From Bacteroidota bacterium (GTDB lineage Bacteria; Bacteroidota; Bacteroidia; B-17B0; Aurantibacillaceae), in the NCBI GenBank assembly GCA_013288385.1, contig JABDBZ010000009.1, positions 1-46,347 of the forward strand: a stretch of DNA of 46,347 nucleotides. The letters are read 5' to 3'. Both the position numbers and the translations under genes were made by a program. The notes below the pieces were generated by a model. That model was not told the DNA's origin. It did no database searches and saw only the letters and a list, made by a program, of their open reading frames with translations. Of the stretch, positions 26,403 through 35,898 are shown in pieces. Position 1 is the first letter of the stretch. Every line of letters starts with the position of its first letter.

Positions 26403-26475
26403 ATGTTATTTAATAAAATAAACTTTTGACCTCAAAATACTGTAACAAAATAGTGATATTTGTATTATCAGTCAA

Positions 26476-27399
26476 ATGCAAAGGTGTTTCTTATATATTT
26501 TTTTGATTTCAAGTTTTTTTTCTTTGGCTCAAAAAAGAGATTCTATAAAGGAATTGTATAAAGCAAAGATTGAGGAATTGAAGGATTTGCAAAGAATTGT
26601 TTTTTATAGTAAAAAGGAAAGTGAGCGTTTAACAGCAAATAAAGATTTTATTAAAGTGATAGAAAGTATCGCTGTAAATCAAAAAGCGATGGATTTTCCT
26701 TTCGACAGTTTAAAAGAGATCTCCACGCTTTCGCCAAAGAACAAAAAATTTAAATTAATAACCTGGAATATTCCTAAAGATGATGAAACACATTTTTTCT
26801 TTGGGTTTTTATTAGTGAATAATTCAAAGCGAATTAAGAAAGGTTTATTTGGTCATGAATCTATTACGAATTATGAATATTTTAAACTGGTTGATAAATC
26901 TGGGACAGTAAAAAATCCGGAAACTTATATTGGTACACCTGATAAATGGTTCGGGATGCTATATTATGAGTTAATTGAGTGCGATGACTATTATACATTA
27001 TTGGGTTGGGATGGAAACGATAAATTGATACAACGTAAATATATTGATGTGCTTTATTTCAAATCAGATGGTACTCCAATTTTCGGAAAAGATGTTTTTA
27101 AATTTCCACGCAAAAACCCAAAACGTTTAATGTTTGAATATAGTAGCGAAGTTACCATGAGTTTAAAATACAATGATAACAGAATTGTATATAGTCATTT
27201 GGCACCGCGCGAAGAAGGTCACGTGATGGATGGTTTGTACCAGTATTATGGACCGGATGGAAGTTTTGATTCCATGTTTCAGAAAAAAGGCAAATGGGTT
27301 ATTTCAGAAGATGTGGATGCAAGAAATGAAAAAAATAAAAATGATAAGGTTGATAAACCAGATCCTAAAAAGCAAACACCAATTTTTACCCCAAAATAA
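26476..27399 (+). CDS. Secreted protein of unknown function
   Basis: A 307-residue protein with a signal peptide (MQRCFLYIFLISSFFSLAQ). It resembles a group of conserved Bacteroidota exported proteins that contain a KLITWNIPKDDETHFFFGFL-like core, a WFGMLYYELIECDDYYTLLGWDGND motif and a YNDNRIVYSHLAPREEGHVMDG segment, but I know of no assigned function. The C-terminus is a hydrophilic Lys/Asp/Pro-rich tail. The gene stands alone; relA/spoT follows after 148 bases. Confidence 0.75.
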   Translation: MQRCFLYIFLISSFFSLAQKRDSIKELYKAKIEELKDLQRIVFYSKKESERLTANKDFIKVIESIAVNQKAMDFPFDSLKEISTLSPKNKKFKLITWNIPKDDETHFFFGFLLVNNSKRIKKGLFGHESITNYEYFKLVDKSGTVKNPETYIGTPDKWFGMLYYELIECDDYYTLLGWDGNDKLIQRKYIDVLYFKSDGTPIFGKDVFKFPRKNPKRLMFEYSSEVTMSLKYNDNRIVYSHLAPREEGHVMDGLYQYYGPDGSFDSMFQKKGKWVISEDVDARNEKNKNDKVDKPDPKKQTPIFTPK

Positions 27400-27547
27400 A
27401 TATTAATTTATTTAATTTCTTTGAAATATCAATAAAACCTATTGGTCTATAAGATTTCGCTAATCAGCTAAAATTATTCAAAATTGAATTCTAACTTTTA
27501 TTATTTCGTTATATATGTTAACTTCAAACTATTATTTTTAGGAGAAC

Positions 27548-29746
27548 ATGCAAATTGATCTGGAGGCTGAACGTAAAGAAATTCTTAACCGCTATAAGTT
27601 ACTGATTAAGGCGTGTAAACGTCGTTTAGAAAAAGGCGATAAGGAATTAATTCGCAAAGCTTTTGAAGTAGCTGTTGAAGCACATAAGGAAATGCGTCGT
27701 AAAAGTGGCGAACCTTATATATACCATCCAATTGCTGTTGCTACAATTTGTGCTGAGGAAATGGGACTAGGTGCAACCGGTATTGTTTGTGCTCTTTTGC
27801 ATGATACGGTTGAAGACACAGATCTTACCCTGGATGATATCAAAGGATTGTTCGGACAAAAAGTTTCACAGATCATTGATGGGCTGACAAAAATTTCTGG
27901 CGTTATTGATAATACGTCTTCTATTCAAGCAGAAAATTTCAGAAAAGTATTACTCACCATGAGTGAGGATATTCGCGTTATTTTAATAAAACTTGCTGAT
28001 CGTTTGCACAATATGCGTACGCTTAATCACATGAAACGTGATAAGCAAATTAAGATTGCAAGTGAAACATTGTTTTTGTATGCTCCATTAGCACATCGTT
28101 TGGGATTAAATACAATAAAAACGGAATTAGAAGATCTTGGATTAAAATATACAAACTCAGAAGCTTATTATGAGATTGCAGTAAAGTTAAAAGAAACAGA
28201 ACCGGAGAGAAAAAAATTCATTCAAAAATTCATTGATCCTCTCAAAGAAATTTTACAAGAACAAGGGTTTAATTTTAAAATATTTGGTCGACCGAAATCA
28301 ATTTTTAGTATCTACGATAAAATAAAAACAAAGGGTGTTGCATTTGAAGAGATCTATGATTTGTTTGCAATTCGTATTGTAATTGATACACCTCTTGAAA
28401 GTGAAAAATCAGATTGTTGGAAAGTGTATTCAATCATTACCGACTTTTATCATCCAAGTCCGGAACGTTTGCGTGATTGGATAAGCACACCAAAGAGTAA
28501 TGGTTATGAAAGTTTGCATACAACTGTTATGGGTCCTGATGGAAAATGGGTTGAGGTACAAATTCGTACAGTAAGAATGGATGAATTGGCCGAGAGTGGA
28601 TATGCAGCGCATTGGAAATATAAAGATTCAGCTGCAGAAAAAGAAAGCAAATTGGAAGCTTGGCTACAGCGCGTGAGAGAGATGCTGGATAATCCTGATC
28701 CAAATGCTTTAGAGTTTATTGACGATTTTAAACTCAATTTATTTAGCGATGAGATTTTTATTTTCACGCCTAAAGGCGATATGAAAACATTGCCGCTTGG
28801 TTCAACTGCATTAGATTTTGCCTTTGATATACATACAAAAATTGGCGAGCAATGTATAGGCGCAAAGGTTAATCATAAATTAGTACCATTGAGTTATGAA
28901 TTGAAAAGCGGAGAACAGGTAGAAATTTTAACGAGCAACAAGCAAACACCGAAAGATGATTGGTTAAAATTAGTGGTGACGGCAAGAGCGAAATCAAAGA
29001 TCAAAAACTCATTAAAAGAACAGCGAAGAAAAACGGCGGAAGGAGGTAGAGAATCTTTGGAACGAAAATTCTACAAGAATAAATTGGAGTTTACTTTACA
29101 AAACATAAATGATTTTATTGCGTATTTAAAATTGCCTTCCTCGCAAGAATTATTTTATAGAGTTGCTTTGGGAAATGTGGATACAAAAGAGATCAAAGCG
29201 TTTATTAAATATAAAGAAAGCCCGGTAAAAGGCAGAAAAAAAGTTGAAGGCCCCAAAATTGAACAGTTAGTTACGAGCACCAGGGGTGGTAATGAAATGT
29301 TGGTGATTGGAGACGATCTTCAAAAGTTAGATTATAAATTATCTCCTTGTTGTAATCCTATTCCGGGTGATGATGTTTTTGGATTTGTAACAGTTGGTGA
29401 GGGAATTAAAATACATCGTGTAACTTGTCCAAATGCAGTTAAGCTTCTTTCTAATTATGCTTACAGAGTTGTAAAAGCAAAATGGACAAACGATCAATTA
29501 ATTTCTTTCCTTGCAGGGTTAAAATTGGTTGGAACAGATGAGCTGGGATTGGTAAACAATATTACAAAAGTAATTTCAAATGAAAATAATGTGAATATGC
29601 GTTCTATTAGTTTTGATACTGAAGACGGTATATTTACAGGAACCATAATGGTTTATGTGCATGACACTAAACACTTAAATCATTTAATTGATAATTTAAG
29701 AAAAGTAAAGGGTGTAAATAAAGTTGAAAGGATGGATCAAAATTAA
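27548..29746 (+). CDS. spoT: Bifunctional (p)ppGpp synthase/hydrolase
   Basis: A 732-residue RelA/SpoT homologue. Domains in order: HD hydrolase ([22 protein letters not shown]; about 45-200), synthetase ([21 protein letters not shown] and [24 protein letters not shown]; about 240-370), TGS ([25 protein letters not shown]; about 395-460), a helical and zinc-finger-like region with [10 protein letters not shown], and a C-terminal ACT domain (about 655-730). The intact HD motif means it can also degrade the alarmone, so it is likely the sole long Rel enzyme. AGGAGA sits six bases before the ATG, an unusually good ribosome-binding site for this genome. It is convergent with glyA, sharing four bases. 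Confidence 0.95.
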   Translation: MQIDLEAERKEILNRYKLLIKACKRRLEKGDKELIRKAFEVAVEAHKEMRRKSGEPYIYHPIAVATICAEEMGLGATGIVCALLHDTVEDTDLTLDDIKGLFGQKVSQIIDGLTKISGVIDNTSSIQAENFRKVLLTMSEDIRVILIKLADRLHNMRTLNHMKRDKQIKIASETLFLYAPLAHRLGLNTIKTELEDLGLKYTNSEAYYEIAVKLKETEPERKKFIQKFIDPLKEILQEQGFNFKIFGRPKSIFSIYDKIKTKGVAFEEIYDLFAIRIVIDTPLESEKSDCWKVYSIITDFYHPSPERLRDWISTPKSNGYESLHTTVMGPDGKWVEVQIRTVRMDELAESGYAAHWKYKDSAAEKESKLEAWLQRVREMLDNPDPNALEFIDDFKLNLFSDEIFIFTPKGDMKTLPLGSTALDFAFDIHTKIGEQCIGAKVNHKLVPLSYELKSGEQVEILTSNKQTPKDDWLKLVVTARAKSKIKNSLKEQRRKTAEGGRESLERKFYKNKLEFTLQNINDFIAYLKLPSSQELFYRVALGNVDTKEIKAFIKYKESPVKGRKKVEGPKIEQLVTSTRGGNEMLVIGDDLQKLDYKLSPCCNPIPGDDVFGFVTVGEGIKIHRVTCPNAVKLLSNYAYRVVKAKWTNDQLISFLAGLKLVGTDELGLVNNITKVISNENNVNMRSISFDTEDGIFTGTIMVYVHDTKHLNHLIDNLRKVKGVNKVERMDQN

Positions 29747-31017
29747 TCAGCGAACAAAGGATACTTTATCATCATTGTATTCACTTTCTTTTTAATTTTC
29801 GCTAATTCCTTTTCATTGTCTTTATTCATTAGGGCTGCATCAATTAATTCAACCACTTTTAAACAATCTTTTTCTTTTAATCCGCGAGAAGTAATTGCAG
29901 AAGAGCCAATACGAATACCACTCGTAACAAAAGGAGATTTATCATCAAAAGGAACCATGTTTTTATTTACGGTAATATCTGCTAAGCCTAAAGTTTTTTC
30001 AGCTTCTTTGCCGGTAATATTTTTACTACGAAGATCAATCAACATTAAATGATTATCTGTTCCTCCGCTAATGATCTTATAGCCTTTACTAACTAAAGCG
30101 TTTGCCATAGTTTGTGCATTTTTAATTACCTGAACGCAATATTTCATATAATCATCGCTTAAGCATTCGCCATAAGCAATTGCTTTAGATGCAATAATAT
30201 GTTCAAGTGGCCCACCTTGTGTGCCTGGGAAAACAGCAGAATCCAAAATAGCACTCATCATTTTTGTTTCACCTTTTGGTGTTTTTTCACCCCAAGGATT
30301 TTCAAAATCTTTCCCCATCATAATCATCCCGCCACGTGGTCCGCGTAATGTTTTATGAGTTGTTGTTGTAACAATATGACAATGAGGTAATGGATCGTTT
30401 AAAATACCTTTTGCAATTAAACCTGATGGATGAGAGATATCTGCTAATAATAATGCGCCAACTGAATCAGCAATTTTACGTAAACGAATATAATCCCAAT
30501 CGCGCGAGTATGCACTTGCGCCGCAGATAATTAATTTTGGTTTTTCTTGTTTTGCTTTTTCTTCAACTTTATCATAATTAATTAAACCACTATGTTCTTC
30601 AACACCGTAAAAAGTTGGTCGGTATAATTTACCTGAAAAATTTACGGGTGAGCCATGCGTTAAATGACCACCGTGACTTAAATCGAATCCTAAAATGGTA
30701 TCGCCTGGTTTAATGCAGCCTAACATTACGGCAGCATTAGCTTGTGCACCAGAGTGCGGTTGTACGTTTACCCATGCCGCGCCAAATAATTCTTTAGCGC
30801 GATCAATTGCTAATTGTTCAACTTTGTCTACAACCTCACAACCACCGTAATACCTTCTACCTGGATAACCCTCGGCATATTTATTGGTGAGCACACTGCC
30901 CATCGCTTTCATCACCTGATCGCTTACATAATTTTCGCTGGCTATTAATTCGATACCATGAGTTTGGCGGGTTTGTTCATCTTTAATTAGTTTGAAAATG
31001 ATCGTGTCTTTTTTCAT
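29743..31017 (-). CDS. glyA: Serine hydroxymethyltransferase
   Basis: A 424-residue PLP enzyme interconverting serine and glycine with tetrahydrofolate. The N-terminal [12 protein letters not shown], the [14 protein letters not shown] segment and the PLP lysine Lys222 in [15 protein letters not shown] are all present; [13 protein letters not shown] replaces the more common ADxAHxAGL form, as I recall for other Bacteroidota. It is the last gene of the PID-CTERM/xrtF operon, overlapping the XrtF-associated gene by four bases. Its 3' end overlaps the spoT stop. Confidence 0.96.
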   Translation of the reverse strand: MKKDTIIFKLIKDEQTRQTHGIELIASENYVSDQVMKAMGSVLTNKYAEGYPGRRYYGGCEVVDKVEQLAIDRAKELFGAAWVNVQPHSGAQANAAVMLGCIKPGDTILGFDLSHGGHLTHGSPVNFSGKLYRPTFYGVEEHSGLINYDKVEEKAKQEKPKLIICGASAYSRDWDYIRLRKIADSVGALLLADISHPSGLIAKGILNDPLPHCHIVTTTTHKTLRGPRGGMIMMGKDFENPWGEKTPKGETKMMSAILDSAVFPGTQGGPLEHIIASKAIAYGECLSDDYMKYCVQVIKNAQTMANALVSKGYKIISGGTDNHLMLIDLRSKNITGKEAEKTLGLADITVNKNMVPFDDKSPFVTSGIRIGSSAITSRGLKEKDCLKVVELIDAALMNKDNEKELAKIKKKVNTMMIKYPLFAD

Positions 31018-31502
31018 TCTTTTTCGGTTTTAGTTTGTTGTATAAAAAGTTGATGCGATGCTAAAATTACAATTGTTATAATGGGCGATTGTGCAATTCC
31101 AACTAACCATCTGCTTAAGGTATATTCATCATCTTGTAATCGTTGATTTACAATATAACCAAATAACATACTTAAGCCGGCCAAAGTTAATAAAATGAGG
31201 TAAGAATAAACAACCCATTTCAATAATTTTTTCTCATTTAAAATATATTTTACAGATAAAATACTCAAGCCGCCAAAAATAAAAATAGAAAATAAAGTAA
31301 AAGGATATTTTAAATAGTATAATGTTTTATAAGAGGCGTCATTAAAAAAGTAAATAAATTCATCAATAGGTGCTTTGGTAATAGTGCCATAATACTTGAT
31401 ATACATAAGATGATTGTACGCTACAAAAAATTTTTCACGAAAATAACCAAGATAAGCAAATAGAAAGAAGAACAAGACAAAGTATTTCCAATTTATTCTC
31501 AT
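31014..31502 (-). CDS. Exosortase F-associated membrane protein
   Basis: A 162-residue protein with four or five membrane helices. An N-terminal [22 protein letters not shown] segment and later [10 protein letters not shown] and [16 protein letters not shown] match the XrtF-system-associated membrane protein family (TIGR04127, from memory). It is encoded between xrtF (3 bases upstream) and glyA (4-base overlap), exactly where this partner is expected. Its role in XrtF sorting is not known. Confidence 0.85.
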   Translation of the reverse strand: MRINWKYFVLFFFLFAYLGYFREKFFVAYNHLMYIKYYGTITKAPIDEFIYFFNDASYKTLYYLKYPFTLFSIFIFGGLSILSVKYILNEKKLLKWVVYSYLILLTLAGLSMLFGYIVNQRLQDDEYTLSRWLVGIAQSPIITIVILASHQLFIQQTKTEKE

Positions 31503-31505
31503 TTG

Positions 31506-32036
31506 TTATCCGGATTTCTTATTCGCAAATTTGTTTACCCACCAAACCCAAAGTAAAAAGATATATCCATAAATAATAAAAGTAAACGTATAAGTGTGAT
31601 TGAAATTGAGATATTTAGGAAAGTAATTTGCAATTAGGGATAAACAAACTACACGTATTATATTAAAAAAATGAATAGATGTTATACCAAATAGAATGAA
31701 CCACCATTTTGATTTATTGTAACCAGGATACCAAAATATAAATACTGAAAAGAGAATAAACAACGAAATGGCGTTACAATTTGAGCCTACCCAAACACCA
31801 TTAGAGCCATCAATTCCAATAACTTGATAATCTCTGTCTTGAAGGATTAAAAATGTTTTATAACCAAAAAAAAGAAGAATTTGATCAGCGCTTTGGATAA
31901 TGCTTCCGATGAATTTTTGATCATAAAACGTAAAGCGTTTAATAATAAATTGGTGAATAAGATAAAGAATAAGATAGCTTAAACTCGAAAAGATTAAAAA
32001 TTTAAGTAAGGCATTATGCCTTAAACTTGATTTCAT
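31506..32036 (-). CDS. xrtF: Exosortase XrtF
   Basis: A 176-residue integral membrane transpeptidase-like protein of the exosortase/archaeosortase superfamily. It has six hydrophobic segments. The catalytic triad candidates are in the expected order: Cys in VGSNCNAISLF, Arg in FFNIIRVVCLSLIA, and His in YLNFNHTYTF. The small size and the FFGYKTFL segment fit exosortase F of Bacteroidota. XrtF would cleave a C-terminal sorting signal at the inner membrane; the candidate substrate is encoded directly upstream. Confidence 0.88.
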   Translation of the reverse strand: MKSSLRHNALLKFLIFSSLSYLILYLIHQFIIKRFTFYDQKFIGSIIQSADQILLFFGYKTFLILQDRDYQVIGIDGSNGVWVGSNCNAISLFILFSVFIFWYPGYNKSKWWFILFGITSIHFFNIIRVVCLSLIANYFPKYLNFNHTYTFTFIIYGYIFLLWVWWVNKFANKKSG

Positions 32037-32039
32037 GAG

Positions 32040-32255
32040 TTAGTCAACAGATTCTTCCTTTTTACGGGATTCATAGAATTTCTTTACGCTATAAGCTGCA
32101 CCTGCCGCCATAAGCAAAGTAATCCCCCCATCAATCGGAACACACGGGGGAGGCCAACATGCAGGGCCAGTGCCAGGTGGAGGTGGGGGTGCTGCATAAG
32201 TAACCGATGTAATTGCGGCTAAAATACCAAGTAAGATTTTTTGTTTATTACTCAT
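32040..32255 (-). CDS. Tiny PID-CTERM-like sorting-signal protein
   Basis: A 71-residue protein. The layout is a cleavable signal peptide (about residues 1-21, ending SVTYA), a Pro/Gly/Cys segment with PPPPPGTGP and CWPPPC, then PIDGGITLLMAAGAAYS as a membrane helix after a PIDGG motif, and a basic tail KKFYESRKKEE. That is a tripartite sorting signal of the PID-CTERM type, with almost no other mature sequence. It heads an operon with xrtF (3-base gap), which strongly suggests it is an XrtF substrate or cofactor. Family naming is from memory. Confidence 0.8.
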   Translation of the reverse strand: MSNKQKILLGILAAITSVTYAAPPPPPGTGPACWPPPCVPIDGGITLLMAAGAAYSVKKFYESRKKEESVD

Positions 32256-32321
32256 GTTGAGTTAACTAATGTAAGAGCTTAAGTGTTTGTGAAGTTAATA
32301 AAATTATTTTTATTCTACAAC

Positions 32322-32352
32322 CTTGAATTTTGAACTAAATCAGTTAATTTTG
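32322..32352 (+). promoter_or_regulatory. Promoter of the polysaccharide locus, CTTG-N19-TAATTTTG
   Basis: CTTG (32322-32325) and TAATTTTG (32345-32352) are separated by 19 bases, matching the Bacteroidota consensus. The -7 element ends five bases before the wzc-like ATG, so the mRNA would begin at or near the start codon. Confidence 0.75.
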
Positions 32353-32357
32353 TTGAA

Positions 32358-34733
32358 ATGAGTGGTGTCAGCAACAAAAAACAAGCCATAGTTACGCAAA
32401 AAGACTTTAATTTAATAATTCGCGTTTTAAAGGCTAATTGGTGGATTCCTCTCATTGTGGTTCCTTTATTGTATGCAGTTGGTGTATTTTATATTTACCG
32501 TTTAACATCTGTATATCAAGTTTCTACACAAATTTTACTTCAAAATAATGAGTCGTATTACAAGAGTAATGTTGTTAACGATGCCAGTTTTTATGGTGCT
32601 CAGTCTTATGTAGATAATTCGAATGAAAAACGAGTGATCTTATCTTATGACCTACTTAATAAAGTTGTTTATAAACTAAAAGATAGATTAGAAGTATCCT
32701 ATTTTATTGTTGGAAAGGTTCGCACTACCGAACAATTTGGCGCAATGCCATTTAATGTGAAGGTAAATGCAATTAACTCAGGTTTGTATGAAACTCCGTT
32801 TGACTTCAGAATTAGAGATTCTAGTAGTTTTGAAATAATTTATACCAAAGAAAACGAAAAAGTAGTTAAAATAGGAAAATTCAACCAGCCACTTATTGAT
32901 CTCGATTTTAATTTAACTATTCAAAAATCAAATAATCTGCAAAGTGAACAAGTTAATTCTTTAAAGGAAATCTTTTATCAATTTGTAATCCATTCAGATG
33001 AATATCTTATTGATAAGATAAGAGAACAAATCTCTGTAGAAAATCCAGATTACACGAATATTTTAGAAGTGAATTTAAGTGATATTATTCCTGATCGCGC
33101 CCAATTGATATTGGATTCATTGAATCAGGAATATTTACTTTTGAAATTAAAATCAAAATATGATCTCAACGAAAAGACAATTGAGTATATAGATAAACAA
33201 TTGGATGAGATAACTGTTCTTTTGAAAGCAAGTGTGGATACATTACAAGTTTATAAGCAAAAGAAGTCAATTATTAATTTAGGTTGGGAGGAAACAGATT
33301 TTCTGTCTAAAATTGGAACTTATGACAATGAAAAATCAACTGCGCAATTACAAATTAAAGCTTTGGATGATCTTGAGAAATATATTATTGACGACAAAGA
33401 CCCTCAATTTTTACCCCCATCAATTTATATAACTGAAAAAGATGGCTATATTACAAAGGCGGTCTCTGACCTTTACACAAAGCAAATTGAACTAAACCGT
33501 TTGCATAATTTAGCAACAGAAGAAAACCCGGTTATACAGGATAACATTAGTAATATCAAAAAAATTAAACAAGATCTTTTAATATATATTAATAATTTAC
33601 GAAGTGCGACTAAACTGAAAATCGACAATATTAATTTTGAAATTTCTAAGTATGTTAATGAGGCCAAAGCTATTCCTCCTAAACAACAAGATCTTCTTGG
33701 CTTTCAACGCAAATTAAATGTTAATGAAGCAATTTATAATTTTTTGTTGGAGAAAAAAGTGAATACGCGTATTGCGAAGGCTAGTATTGTTCCAGATGCA
33801 AAAATTATAGAAACCCCTAGAAATGTGGGAGAAGTTAGTCCTGATAGAAAAGGATTAAAAAAGAATTTTTTAACAGGTGGTTTAGCAATATCCATTATTA
33901 TTATTCTATTAAGAACATTCTTATTTACGAAAATTAAAGACATTGAACATTTAAAAGAACTTACTTCTATTCCTGCAATTGGTGTCATTCCGTTTGTAAA
34001 ACAAAATGATGAACAAGGTGTAATTGTAGATGTTGAACCAAATTCTAGGGTTGCTGAATCATTCAGGAATATCAGAACCAATTTGCAATATGCTAATATA
34101 GGACAAGCAAATAATACTTTTATTGTTACATCATTTTTACCTGGTGAAGGAAAAACTTTTACCAGTGTTAATTTGGCTGCAACTCTTGCAAAATCAGGCA
34201 AGAAAACTATTATATTAGAGCTTGATCTTCATAAACCAAAAGTTTATAAAAATCTTGGTTTGAATGCACCTCAAAATGGAATAACAACATATATTACCGG
34301 CCAATGTAATTCGATTGAGGAAATTATTGTACCGTCTACTTTTCAAAACTTGTATTGCATGTTTGCAGGACCAATTCCTCCAAATCCATCTGATTTTGTT
34401 CTCTCTGAAAAATTGAAGGATCTAATTAATTACGCAAAAACAAATTTTGAGTATGTAATTATTGATTCACCACCTGCTGGTTTACTTTCAGATTCAATGT
34501 ATTTGATACAGTTTGTTGATGCTACTTTGTTTGTTTTAAATGCCAACTCTTCCACCAGAAAGACAGTGAGTTTTGTTCATGACCTTAAAGAAAGTAACAA
34601 TATCCCTAACTTATTATTTATCCTAAATGGTGTAAGAAATATCAGTAAACGTTACTATTATAATGGTTACGGCTATAGTTATGGCTATGGCTATGGCTAT
34701 GGTTATGGAAAAGGCTATGGTTATAGAAAATAA
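32358..34733 (+). CDS. Wzc-like chain-length determinant / tyrosine autokinase
   Basis: A 791-residue inner-membrane protein that controls polysaccharide chain length and export. Residues about 25-55 and 500-525 are membrane segments. Between them is the periplasmic Wzz domain with long helical arms and the PxxP-like QQDLLGFQRKLNVNEAIYNFLLEKK segment. The C-terminal BY-kinase has Walker A SFLPGEGKTFTS (about 592-602), Walker A' LELDLHKPKV and Walker B VIIDSPPAGLLSD. The tail is a Tyr/Gly-rich repeat with about fifteen Tyr, the autophosphorylation cluster. This is the first gene of the polysaccharide locus. Confidence 0.93.
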   Translation: MSGVSNKKQAIVTQKDFNLIIRVLKANWWIPLIVVPLLYAVGVFYIYRLTSVYQVSTQILLQNNESYYKSNVVNDASFYGAQSYVDNSNEKRVILSYDLLNKVVYKLKDRLEVSYFIVGKVRTTEQFGAMPFNVKVNAINSGLYETPFDFRIRDSSSFEIIYTKENEKVVKIGKFNQPLIDLDFNLTIQKSNNLQSEQVNSLKEIFYQFVIHSDEYLIDKIREQISVENPDYTNILEVNLSDIIPDRAQLILDSLNQEYLLLKLKSKYDLNEKTIEYIDKQLDEITVLLKASVDTLQVYKQKKSIINLGWEETDFLSKIGTYDNEKSTAQLQIKALDDLEKYIIDDKDPQFLPPSIYITEKDGYITKAVSDLYTKQIELNRLHNLATEENPVIQDNISNIKKIKQDLLIYINNLRSATKLKIDNINFEISKYVNEAKAIPPKQQDLLGFQRKLNVNEAIYNFLLEKKVNTRIAKASIVPDAKIIETPRNVGEVSPDRKGLKKNFLTGGLAISIIIILLRTFLFTKIKDIEHLKELTSIPAIGVIPFVKQNDEQGVIVDVEPNSRVAESFRNIRTNLQYANIGQANNTFIVTSFLPGEGKTFTSVNLAATLAKSGKKTIILELDLHKPKVYKNLGLNAPQNGITTYITGQCNSIEEIIVPSTFQNLYCMFAGPIPPNPSDFVLSEKLKDLINYAKTNFEYVIIDSPPAGLLSDSMYLIQFVDATLFVLNANSSTRKTVSFVHDLKESNNIPNLLFILNGVRNISKRYYYNGYGYSYGYGYGYGYGKGYGYRK
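34665..34724 (+). repeat. Tandem GGCTAT repeats encoding the Tyr-Gly tail
   Basis: About ten hexamer units of the form GGNTAY encode alternating Gly-Tyr at the end of the wzc-like gene, with one Lys and one Ser interruption. Short tandem repeats of this kind can gain or lose units in frame, changing the number of phosphorylatable Tyr. Confidence 0.75.
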
Positions 34734-34754
34734 TTTGGTCTTTTCATAAAAAAC

Positions 34755-34777
34755 GAGTAACTTTATTACTCATTTTT
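34755..34777 (+). terminator. Terminator after the wzc-like gene
   Basis: GAGTAA (34755-34760) pairs with TTACTC (34766-34771) around a 5-base loop and is followed by a T5 run, with an A run before it. It ends three bases before the next ATG. It may limit read-through into the locus, with later antitermination. Confidence 0.65.
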
Positions 34778-34779
34778 GC

Positions 34780-35310
34780 ATGTTCGATATTCTTATATCC
34801 TCTAAAACCCGCATCAAAATTCTGCTTAAGTTTTTTTTGAATGGCAATTCCGTTTCTTACTTGCGAGGATTGGAAGAGGAATTTGGAGATTCAACCAATG
34901 GTATTAGATTGGAGTTGAATAAATTTGAGAAAGCAGGTTTTTTGAGCTCATACTTAATAGGTAATAAAAAATATTTCAAGGCAAATCAGGATCACCTTTT
35001 GTTTAAAGATATTCACCGTATTTTAATGAAAATCACGGGAATTGAATATTTGGTTGATTATGTTTTAAAACATATAGGACATCTCGAAAAAGTATATTTA
35101 GTTGGCCAATTGGCTAAAGGATTAGAAAGCGATACAATTGAATTGGTATTTGTAGGAGATATTAACATCCCATATTTGGAAGATTTGATAGGTAAAGCCG
35201 AGAAAAAACTGAATAAAACAATTACTTACAGTTGTTTTATGCCTAATGAGTTTGACTTAACAATGATTAAGCAAAAGGATGTGATTCCTTTGCTGATCTG
35301 GAATAAATAA
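34780..35310 (+). CDS. Winged-helix regulator with degenerate nucleotidyltransferase-like domain
   Basis: A 176-residue protein. Residues 1-65 form a winged helix: SSKTRIKILLKFFLNG, then YLRGLEEEFGDSTNGIRLELNKFEKAGFLSS as recognition helix, then YFKANQ as wing. Residues about 100-170 look like a minimal nucleotidyltransferase with VYLVGQLAKGLESDTIELVFVGD, but the catalytic GS and DxD motifs have become GQ and an irregular SDTIEL, so it is probably inactive. It lies between the wzc-like gene's terminator and the UpxY-like gene, which suggests a regulator of the polysaccharide locus. Related genes recur in such loci, as I recall. Confidence 0.75.
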   Translation: MFDILISSKTRIKILLKFFLNGNSVSYLRGLEEEFGDSTNGIRLELNKFEKAGFLSSYLIGNKKYFKANQDHLLFKDIHRILMKITGIEYLVDYVLKHIGHLEKVYLVGQLAKGLESDTIELVFVGDINIPYLEDLIGKAEKKLNKTITYSCFMPNEFDLTMIKQKDVIPLLIWNK

Positions 35311-35313
35311 AAG

Positions 35314-35335
35314 TCCATAGAATATAATCTATGGA
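35314..35335 (+). terminator. Hairpin ahead of the antiterminator gene
   Basis: TCCATAGA (35314-35321) pairs perfectly with TCTATGGA (35328-35335) around a 6-base loop, followed by TAAATTTT. It may be a weak terminator or a leader structure for the UpxY-like gene, which starts 51 bases further on. Confidence 0.45.
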
Positions 35336-35386
35336 TAAATTTTAAAACTTAGTGTGACTGAGGTGGCGAAGCTTTGAAATAATTCA

Positions 35387-35884
35387 GTGAATTGGAAAGT
35401 ATTATATGTAGCATCTCGAAGTGAGAAAAAAGTAAGTAAGCGTCTTTATGACCTGGGAATAGAATGTTATGTGCCATTAAAAACGGAAAAGAGAAAATGG
35501 AGCGATCGTATGAAAACAGTTAGTATACCAATGATTAGTGGTTATGTTTTTGTTCGGCTGATTGAAAAAGATCGCGATGTTGTTTTTAAATCGCAAGGGG
35601 TTTTAAATTACGTAAGATATAACGGAGGTGATGCCATTGTTAGAAATATTGAAATAGAAGCTCTTCAATCAATTGAAGCAAAAGGGTATTTTGTTGAAGG
35701 TGGGTTCAAAGAATCATTTAAACAAGGAGAAAAGGTTTTAATAAAATACGGACCATTCAAGGGACTCGTTGGATCTGTTAAGTCAGTTGGGAAAGAAAGC
35801 GTTTATAGAATAAATATTGAAAGTATTGGATACTCATTAACGGTTAAAGTTCCTGAAGAAATATTGGAACGAAACCATTCTTGA
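35387..35884 (+). CDS. UpxY/RfaH-type transcription antiterminator
   Basis: A 165-residue NusG paralogue. The NGN domain occupies residues 1-105 with WKVLYVASRSEKKVSKRLYD and PMISGYVFVRL, followed by a KOW domain with GPFKGLVGSV. Such specialised NusG proteins load at the start of polysaccharide operons and suppress premature termination across them. The start is GTG at 35387. Its place at the head of the biosynthetic genes fits this role and implies that the following genes, to beyond the right edge, form one long transcript. Confidence 0.9.
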   Translation: MNWKVLYVASRSEKKVSKRLYDLGIECYVPLKTEKRKWSDRMKTVSIPMISGYVFVRLIEKDRDVVFKSQGVLNYVRYNGGDAIVRNIEIEALQSIEAKGYFVEGGFKESFKQGEKVLIKYGPFKGLVGSVKSVGKESVYRINIESIGYSLTVKVPEEILERNHS

Positions 35885-35898
35885 ATTAAAATAGGTGT

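Noticed and set aside
33734..34201. 155-codon minus-strand frame inside the wzc-like gene
   Set aside because: It is a shadow of the kinase domain, with no independent start signals or homology pattern.
34665..34724. CRISPR-like or non-coding repeat array
   Set aside because: The units are contiguous hexamers in frame with the kinase and have no spacers.
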